From: Candidatus Omnitrophota bacterium
GTDB lineage: Bacteria > Omnitrophota > Gorgyraeia > Aquiviventales > Aquiviventaceae
Direction of reading: 5' to 3'
Length of the DNA: 41,986 bases
NCBI GenBank assembly: GCA_016192545.1
Contig: JACPTX010000040.1
Span: 1 to 41,986, forward strand
Position numbers and translations under genes: made by a program. How positions within the stretch are numbered: position 1 is the stretch's first letter; every line of letters begins with the position of its first letter. Below the pieces are notes generated by a model. It was not told the DNA's origin, ran no database searches, and saw only the letters and a program-made list of their open reading frames with translations. Of this stretch, positions 25,148-31,700 are shown piece by piece.

Positions 25148-26902
25148 TTATCCAAGGCTCAGCTTGGCTTCTTCGTCCGGCTCGAGGTGCCGGTGCTGGG
25201 CGGTCCCGCCCTCGTCCTTGAGGCTCTCGTAGGTGCCCAGCATCTGGTCGTGCGGCTTGCCCGGAGCGATCATCGGCCAGCAGTTCTCGGTTTCCTCAAC
25301 GAGGAAATCGATGATGGTCGGCCGGTCGGCCGTCTGCATCGCCCGGTCAATGGCCGGGCGCACCTCGTCCTTGGCGCTCACCCGGATGCCGAGGCAGCCG
25401 TTGGCCTCGGCGAGCTTCACGAAATCCACCGGGTTCAGGCGCGACTGCGCGTGGCGGCCCTGGTAGAACAGGTCCTGCCACTGCCGCACCATGCCGTGAT
25501 GCTGGTTGTCCATAATCGCCACTTTGACCGGCAGCTTGTTGTGGGACGCCGTCGCCAGCTCCTGCGCCGTCATCTGGAAGCTGCCGTCGCCGTCAATGTC
25601 CCACACCACCTCGCCGGGGCGCCCGAACTGCGCGCCGATCGCCGCCGGCAGGCCGAAGCCCATCGTGCCGAGACCCCCGCTGGTAATGAGCGAGCGGGGG
25701 CGGTTGAACTGATAGAACTGCGCGGCCCACATCTGGTGCTGGCCCACGCCGGTCGCGATGACGGCATTCCCTTTGGTCGCCTCCGAAATCTGCTGGATGA
25801 CGTACTGCGGCAGCACCTTCTGCTTCTCGCGGTACACCAGCGGGTACTTCCGGCGCATCTCGTCCAGCGTCTTGAGCCACTCGCGCGTCTGCGGCGCTTT
25901 CACGAGCCGGTTGAGCGCCTGCAGCACCTTCTTCACGTCGCCCACGATGGGGATGTCCACCACCACCGTCTTGTTGATGGACGACGGATCCACGTCCACG
26001 TGAATCTTCTTGGCGTTCCGCGCGAACTCATCGGGCTTGCCGGTCACGCGGTCGTCGAACCGCGCCCCGATGCCGATCAACAGGTCGCACTGGGCCACGG
26101 CATAGTTGGTGTACTCGAAGCCGTGCATCCCCAGCATCCCCAGGCTCAGCGGGTCGGTCTCGGGAAACCCGCCCAGGCCGAGCAGGCTGGTCGTGACCGG
26201 CATCTTCGTCTTGTGGGCCAGCTCCGCCAGCTCCGCCGCGGCCCCGGCATGGATCACGCCGGCGCCGGCATAGATGACCGGCTTCGTGCTCTCGGCAATC
26301 GCCTCGGCGGCCCGTTCGATGGCGCGCGGGTCCGGCTCCTGGGCCTCCTTCACGCGGTAGCCGCGGATGCTCACCTGCTCCGGATACACGAATTCCGTCT
26401 CGGCGACGGTCGTGTCCACCGGCAGGTCAATCAGCACGGGCCCGGGACGGCCGGTCCGCGCGATGTAGAACGCCTCGCGCACCACGCGCGCCAGGTCCCG
26501 CACGTCCTTCACCAGGTAGCTGTGCTTGGTGATGGGGCGCGTGACGCCGATGGTGTCAACCTCTTGGAAGGCGTCGTTGCCGATCACCGACGTGCGCACC
26601 TGGCCGGTGATGGCCACGATGGGAATGGAGTCCATGAACGCCGTCGCGATGCCGGTCACGAGGTTCGTGGCCCCCGGGCCGGAGGTGGCCAGGCAGACCC
26701 CGACCTTGCCGCTGGCGCGGGCGTAGCCGTCCGCCATGTGGGCGGCCCCCTGCTCGTGGACCGTCAGGATCACCTTGATGGGCGACTGGTAGAGCGCGTC
26801 AAACGTGGGCAGATTGACCCCCCCGGGGATGCCGAACGCGGTCTCCACCCCCTCCCGCTTGAGGCACTCGATGAGGATGTGTGCGCCTTTGAGCTTCGCC
26901 AT
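25148..26902 (-). CDS. ilvB: Acetolactate synthase large (catalytic) subunit
   Basis: IlvB is the ThDP- and FAD-dependent enzyme that starts valine/leucine and isoleucine synthesis. It has the catalytic glutamate region (VILTVHEQGAAHMADGYARA), the FAD-binding middle domain, and the ThDP motif GDGSFQMTAQELATA ... NNQHHG-type block (here DNQHHGMVRQWQ). The length of 584 residues is normal. ATG 26902 begins MAKLKGAHILIECL; a GTG at 26911 is in frame. A TATAAT at 26919-26914 leaves almost no untranslated leader, so leader-peptide attenuation or a T-box is excluded for this promoter. Confidence 0.95.
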   Translation of the reverse strand: MAKLKGAHILIECLKREGVETAFGIPGGVNLPTFDALYQSPIKVILTVHEQGAAHMADGYARASGKVGVCLATSGPGATNLVTGIATAFMDSIPIVAITGQVRTSVIGNDAFQEVDTIGVTRPITKHSYLVKDVRDLARVVREAFYIARTGRPGPVLIDLPVDTTVAETEFVYPEQVSIRGYRVKEAQEPDPRAIERAAEAIAESTKPVIYAGAGVIHAGAAAELAELAHKTKMPVTTSLLGLGGFPETDPLSLGMLGMHGFEYTNYAVAQCDLLIGIGARFDDRVTGKPDEFARNAKKIHVDVDPSSINKTVVVDIPIVGDVKKVLQALNRLVKAPQTREWLKTLDEMRRKYPLVYREKQKVLPQYVIQQISEATKGNAVIATGVGQHQMWAAQFYQFNRPRSLITSGGLGTMGFGLPAAIGAQFGRPGEVVWDIDGDGSFQMTAQELATASHNKLPVKVAIMDNQHHGMVRQWQDLFYQGRHAQSRLNPVDFVKLAEANGCLGIRVSAKDEVRPAIDRAMQTADRPTIIDFLVEETENCWPMIAPGKPHDQMLGTYESLKDEGGTAQHRHLEPDEEAKLSLG

Positions 26903-26913
26903 GGCAAACACGT

Positions 26914-26922
26914 ATTATAGCA
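26914..26922 (-). promoter_or_regulatory. Extended -10 promoter of the ilv operon
   Basis: The minus strand reads TGCTATAAT ending 12 bases before ATG 26902. The perfect -10 with a TGN extension compensates for a poor -35 region. Transcription should begin within a few bases of the start codon, and no Shine-Dalgarno sequence is present, implying a leaderless mRNA. Confidence 0.65.
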
Positions 26923-26950
26923 CCCAATTCCGGCCCCTTCCACACTCCAC

Positions 26951-26979
26951 TTGCGCGAATCCGGATTATCTAGTATAAT
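26951..26979 (+). promoter_or_regulatory. Promoter of RHH/nucleotidyltransferase genes
   Basis: TTGCGC at 26951-26956 and TATAAT at 26974-26979 are separated by 17 bases, about 25 bases before ATG 27004. It faces away from the ilvB promoter in the same 100-base gap. No Shine-Dalgarno sequence follows. Confidence 0.65.
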
Positions 26980-27003
26980 ACTTAGTAAGACAAAATCCTA
27001 CAG

Positions 27004-27306
27004 ATGAGACGCACCCGCACCTGGACGATTTCCCTGCCGCCGGAACTGAGCCGGCTCGCGCAGCAGCTTGCCGACGCGGAGCACCGCACGAAAAGCGAGC
27101 TGATCCGCGAGGCGCTGCGCTGTTACTTTGACCAGCGAGGCCGCCCGCCCACCACGGCAGCCGCGGAGCGTCTGGCGCGCGTCGGCGAGCTGGCGGATTT
27201 CTACCGCCGGCGCCACGCCCCCCGTCAGCCGGACGAGGCGCAGCTACGCCGGCAGTTCCGGGGGGTCCGGCGGTTGCATGAGCAGCTACGGCATCTGACC
27301 GAATGA
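27004..27306 (+). CDS. Ribbon-helix-helix (CopG/Arc-type) DNA-binding protein
   Basis: The 100-residue protein begins with a ribbon-helix-helix fold: strand TWTISLPPELSRLAQ, helix LADAEHRTKSELIREALR. The remainder is basic and helical (RLARVGELADFYRRRHAP). Such proteins commonly repress their own operon and serve as antitoxins. It overlaps the following nucleotidyltransferase gene by four bases (ATGA), making a two-gene module with its own promoter on the strand opposite to nearly everything else in the window. Confidence 0.82.
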   Translation: MRRTRTWTISLPPELSRLAQQLADAEHRTKSELIREALRCYFDQRGRPPTTAAAERLARVGELADFYRRRHAPRQPDEAQLRRQFRGVRRLHEQLRHLTE

Positions 27307-27872
27307 CCACCGCCCTTGAGCAAGCGGTGGGCTCCCTCGCCCGCTTCCTGGACGCGCAGCACGTCCCCTACATGCTGATCGGCGGGATTGCGAACCTCGT
27401 GTGGGGCGAGCCGCGCGCGACGCTTGATGTGGACGTCTCAGTGCTCGTGGAGGAAGAGGAGTGGGATGGGCTGCTTGCGGAGCTGCGGCGGGTCTTCCGG
27501 GTCATCCCCAAGGACGCCCGGCGGTTTCTCCACGACACCCACGTCCTCCCAGTGGAAACAGACGACGGCGTGCGGATTGACCTGGTGTGGGCCCGGCTGC
27601 CCTATGAGCACAAGGCGATTGCGCGGGCGACCATTGAGGAAGTACTAGGCCAGCAGGTGCGGGTGTGCCGGCCCGAGGACTTGATCATCCACAAGATCGT
27701 CTCCGAGCGGCTCAAAGACCGCGAGGACGTGCGGGCGATCATCCGCCAGCAGGGCCCGCGGCTGGACCGGCGCTACCTCACGCGCACCGTCGGCGCCCTG
27801 GCCCGCGCGCTCCACCGGCCCGACCTTTCCACCTTCCTCGCCGCCTGCTTCCGCCCCACCGCCCGACGCTAA
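27303..27872 (+). CDS. Nucleotidyltransferase (AbiEii/DUF6036-like)
   Basis: The 189-residue protein has a polymerase-beta-type core: YMLIGGIANLVWGEPRATLD followed by VDVSVLV, giving a GG...DVDV metal site, then VETDDGVRIDLVWARLPYE with a third acidic residue, and a helical tail with CRPEDLIIHKIVSERLKDRE typical of AbiEii-like proteins. With the RHH protein it forms a probable toxin-antitoxin or phage-defence pair. The stop overlaps that of the convergent nucleotidyltransferase gene on the minus strand. Confidence 0.8.
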   Translation: MTTALEQAVGSLARFLDAQHVPYMLIGGIANLVWGEPRATLDVDVSVLVEEEEWDGLLAELRRVFRVIPKDARRFLHDTHVLPVETDDGVRIDLVWARLPYEHKAIARATIEEVLGQQVRVCRPEDLIIHKIVSERLKDREDVRAIIRQQGPRLDRRYLTRTVGALARALHRPDLSTFLAACFRPTARR

Positions 27873-28378
27873 CCCTCAATGTCCTTCTCGAGCAGCAGCT
27901 GATAGCGCTTGAGGAAGGCGCGGTCCTTCGGCCGTCCAGCGAGCTGTTTGGAGCGCAGCAGTTTCGCCAACCGGCCGACGCGCACCGGTACGCCGCGAAC
28001 GCTGAATGTGCGGGCATCCTTCGCGAGCTCGGAGAAGGGATAGCCGGACACTCTCAGCAGCAGTTCTACGCTGAGACCGTCCGGCGTGGTCGCCACCAGC
28101 GTCCGTTGATCACGCACGACGATGCGGAGCCGGCGCGGATCGAGCCGGCCTTCGGCCGTTCCCAGCGTGAAGCCAAGCGTCGTGAGACCGCGAACCGCCC
28201 GCCCGACATTCTCCAGAGTCGGCTCCAGGAACAGGTCATAATCGAGGGTGGCGAACGTCTCCGCCGGATTCGCCGCGTAGTAATTGATCCCCGCCATCCC
28301 GACCACGACGTAGCGCACCCCCAACCGATTGAAGCGCCGGAGCACCGCTTGATAGGGATCAGGCAGCGAACGCGTCAT
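27869..28378 (-). CDS. Second nucleotidyltransferase (DUF6036-like)
   Basis: From ATG 28378 (ATGA overlap with the HTH gene) the 169-residue protein has RYVVVGMAGINYYAANPAET and then LDYDLFLEP, the nucleotidyltransferase signature with D-x-D, a third acidic position near LSVELLLRVSG and a C-terminal KLLRSKQLAGRPKDRAFL helix typical of DUF6036. The first glycine motif reads GMAG instead of GGxA, so activity should be tested. It ends head-on against the plus-strand nucleotidyltransferase gene, with stop codons overlapping by two bases. Confidence 0.8.
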   Translation of the reverse strand: MTRSLPDPYQAVLRRFNRLGVRYVVVGMAGINYYAANPAETFATLDYDLFLEPTLENVGRAVRGLTTLGFTLGTAEGRLDPRRLRIVVRDQRTLVATTPDGLSVELLLRVSGYPFSELAKDARTFSVRGVPVRVGRLAKLLRSKQLAGRPKDRAFLKRYQLLLEKDIEG

Positions 28379-28731
28379 CCGTCGCGCCTGGCGCGCGGGG
28401 CGCGATAATGGCGTTGCCAAGCCAGCAGCACGCGGTGGACCCATCCCCGTTCGGCGCCATCGGGGGCCGCGCCCTCCCGCAGGCACAGCCGTTCACGTAT
28501 CCTCGGTTGACGATACAGCAGCCCGGTCGGCTCTTCGGAACACCCCAGCAGATCGCCGGGGCTGCAGTCGAGCATGCGCGCAACACGAGCCAGCGCCTTG
28601 AGGGAGATGGCGCGCCGGCCGGCATCCATCGCGGAGAGATTGGAGGGGTACAGCCGCAGCCGTCGTGCGACGGCCGCCGCGGTCAGGCCTCGTGCATGAG
28701 CCATGTCGGTAATCCGCGTCCGCATGCCCAT
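28375..28731 (-). CDS. XRE-family helix-turn-helix regulator
   Basis: The 118-residue protein has an N-terminal Cro/CI-type HTH: RITDMAHARGLTAAAVARRL, then YPSNLSAMDAGRRAISLKAL and RVARMLDCSPGDLL. The C-terminal half is basic with no recognised domain. It overlaps the nucleotidyltransferase gene (ATGA), which makes an HTH/NTase pair. A perfect inverted repeat at 28741-28757 in its promoter is a good candidate for its own operator. Confidence 0.85.
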   Translation of the reverse strand: MGMRTRITDMAHARGLTAAAVARRLRLYPSNLSAMDAGRRAISLKALARVARMLDCSPGDLLGCSEEPTGLLYRQPRIRERLCLREGAAPDGAERGWVHRVLLAWQRHYRAPRARRDG

Positions 28732-28737
28732 AACATC

Positions 28738-28766
28738 ATATTATCATTATATGATAACTTTGTAAA
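28738..28766 (-). promoter_or_regulatory. Promoter of HTH/nucleotidyltransferase module
   Basis: The minus strand has TTTACA at 28766-28761 and TAATAT at 28743-28738, spaced by 17 bases. A second TATAAT at 28751-28746 is also present. With the first pair, transcription would begin at about the ATG (28731), a leaderless message. Confidence 0.5.
28741..28757. promoter_or_regulatory. Inverted-repeat operator TTATCAT-TAT-ATGATAA
   Basis: A perfect 7-3-7 inverted repeat between the -35 and -10 elements of the HTH gene. Binding by the encoded XRE protein would block RNA polymerase, giving autoregulation. Confidence 0.7.
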
Positions 28767-28782
28767 TCCACGTCCCAGCGGC

Positions 28783-31700
28783 TTACTCGTCATCCCGCAT
28801 CTCGTTCACGCTCCGCACCGCGCCTTCCGCCTGAGCCGTTTCATCCTTGGCGGCGGGCGGCGCGGCGGGGCCGGGTGACGGCTCCACCTTCACTGCGGCG
28901 TTTGACAGTTCGTCAGTGTCCAGCGCCTGATTTCTCCACAGCCGCCACAACTTCAACCCGTCGTTATGCCCTCTTGGCAGTAAGTTGACCACCGCCATAG
29001 ACCAACTCGATAGGCCCACCAGCATCACCCACAAGAATTGCAACGGCTGCTGAACCAATACGGCCGGACCCCACGTAGCCAGGATACTCCCCATCACGCC
29101 GGCGACCATGAGGTGCACCACTGGTCCTGCAGCGGCGATCCATGCGCGGTGTCTTTCACGGCCCCTCCAGTCGCCTGTATATGTCACCCGAAATGGCTCT
29201 AACTGGACGCCGTCCACAGACAGATGGTATCTGGCTGCAAGATAATGCGCACCTTCATGGAGGAATTCCTGGAAGACCAACGCCAGCCCAAAGGACAGCC
29301 CAAAGAGCAGCGCCGTCCCAGAGGCGCTCATGACATCCCATAAGCTCACCCCCCAATACCCGAATAAGAGTTGCACCGCCGACGCCATGGACCATCCCAT
29401 GAAAGACCGTATCATGAACTGGCGCCTATAGCTGTGGATAAATGTTCGCCAAGGCACAGAGAGCGAGCGATAGACCGGAATAAGAGAGTCGAGCAACTTA
29501 TATTGGAAGATGAGCTCCGCTCCCCGGGGCGTATCTCGTAGGCGTTCCCAGCGGACCCCAAGAGGGTATTGCACCAGGCGCATTTTCATTGACCTGTCTA
29601 GGGCGGGCGAGAACGGCACCAGATTGACGTAGCGTATCGTTCCCCCCGTCAGTCCAAAGCCTACCTCGAACTCGAATATCCTATAAGATTCGTCTGCTGG
29701 AAGATCGAGTCTGCGCCATTCCTGTTCCGTCGGAATACGACCATGAAGGGGCTCAAATTCAACGGCGATATGAGCGCCAAGAGCGATGGCCTTGGCCCGC
29801 AAGGGAAGCCACTCATCGCTTGCCAGAGTTTTCCCATCCACAAGCCAGACCTGTTGGCTGTCCAGTACGCGGTGCGTCCCAGGTTCAAGGAACAAGACCG
29901 TAGCGGGGGAGGAAGCTGGCTTGCGACGCTGTGGAATCGTGGCGATCACGAACGCCAGGAGTCCCAGTGTTGCAAGGCTGGCCGCAGTCAGCACATACCC
30001 CAGAGACGCCACGCGCGTGTGGAGACTCACGGGAAGCCCAGGAAGGGAATAAATAAGCCAGGCGACCAACGGTGTCAGTGACAGTGCTGCTGAAAGCGCC
30101 GGCCGTGATCCGACTGGTCGCTCCGAGTTATCGCTGGCGGCGGGCCCCGGCGGTGCGGTGGCCCTTCGACTCGGCTCGCCTAGCTCGCCCCGCTCAGGGC
30201 TCACTCCGTTCGCGGGCGGCGCGGCGGCGGGATCCTGCGGCTGTCCCCCCGGGCCACCCGGAATCGCAGTCGCCATCGCCAGGAGGGGGATGGTCACCGG
30301 CGGCAGATCCAGGCCAAGCGCCTGCGCCAGGAGGGGCTGCCAGAAGGGCTGGAACGCCACAAGGAGAGCCAGGCCGATGATCTGGAAGGCGAGGCGCGCG
30401 GAAACCGGCTGGAGCAACCAGGGCTTGACACCTGCCCGAGGCGGCGGTATGGTAAGAACCCCGATGGCGAGCCGACGTCCCCACAAGTCCCTGAAGGAAC
30501 CGAAGGAACCGACCAGCGCGGAGGAAGCGCGCCGCACGAACACGCTGTTGGAAGAAATTCGCTCTTCTCTCTCGACCCTTGCTGACGGTGTCCACATGCT
30601 CCAACGTCGGCTTGATCCCATCGAAGGGAGCCTTCGGACAACCATGGAGGACGTTGAATTAATCAAGGCAATCGTGCGCCAGAACACCGATGAACTCGCG
30701 CGAGTGAAGGATGAAATAGCGACCCTGAAAGCCTTCGCCGTTGACCACACAAGAAAACTTGACGCAATTGAGCTCCAGTTCAAGCTGGTGCGAGACGACG
30801 TCAAGGGCTTCACACGAAGGCTTGAACTCGTCGAAACCAAGCTCGCCCCGTAAGTCGCGATCCGCTCCCCGAAGAACAGCGCCCCGCTCAACGCCAGCAG
30901 TCCCCACCCCAGCGGGCTGGCCAGCGTGCCATAGGTGGCGAAGTGGAACGTGAACGCCAGGATCGCCCCGCTGAGGCTGACCACCCCGCCGAGCATCTGC
31001 GCAAGCTTGAGCGCGAGTTTCCCGGTGTCATCATCGAGCCCTGCGCGCGAGGCCGGCCCGCCCTCCGCCGAGCCCCCGCGCGTCCCCCCGCCTGTCGCCC
31101 CCGTCGCGCCGGATGGAATAAGGACGATCATGTCGCCAGCCTGCAACCTGACTGAAGTGCTGCGACGTAACCGCCCGGTTACGTCTTCTTCACCGCCCTC
31201 CCGATGATGGATGAACACCCGCAGGGTTTCCCTGAGGGTCCCCATCTGAGTGAAGATTTGGGAGCGTAGTTGGGGATACGAACCCTTCGTGTGGTCGCTA
31301 GTGAGGTCATCGAGTGCTTCCACGACCGTCTGCCCCTCGCCAGCTCTGACGGGCTGCCCATCGGCGCGGGACTGCCACGCTGTTGGTATCACAATGGGGG
31401 TCTCTGACAACTCCTTCTCGCGTGTCATCACAAAGGCTTGAAGCCGCCTTAGCTGCCAGTCTCGACGCAGGTATGCCTGTTGGACCTCTTTGGACAATGA
31501 GTCCCAGCTTTGTGCATCGGTGGCAATTAAGAATCGTTGGCCAAATAGTTCCAACCCCGGTACATTATTGATACACGCAAAGTCTTCCTTGTCCTCTGCA
31601 TCTGTCGGGGGATGCTGGATAGCCGCGTAGATGATCGCTTCAGTGATGGTGAGAATGGACTGGAGGCGGCTGGCGAGCTTCTCTGACGACATTGGCCACA

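Noticed and set aside
26903-27003. Attenuator, T-box or leader peptide for the ilv operon
   Set aside because: The -10 box is too close to the start codon to leave room for a regulatory leader.
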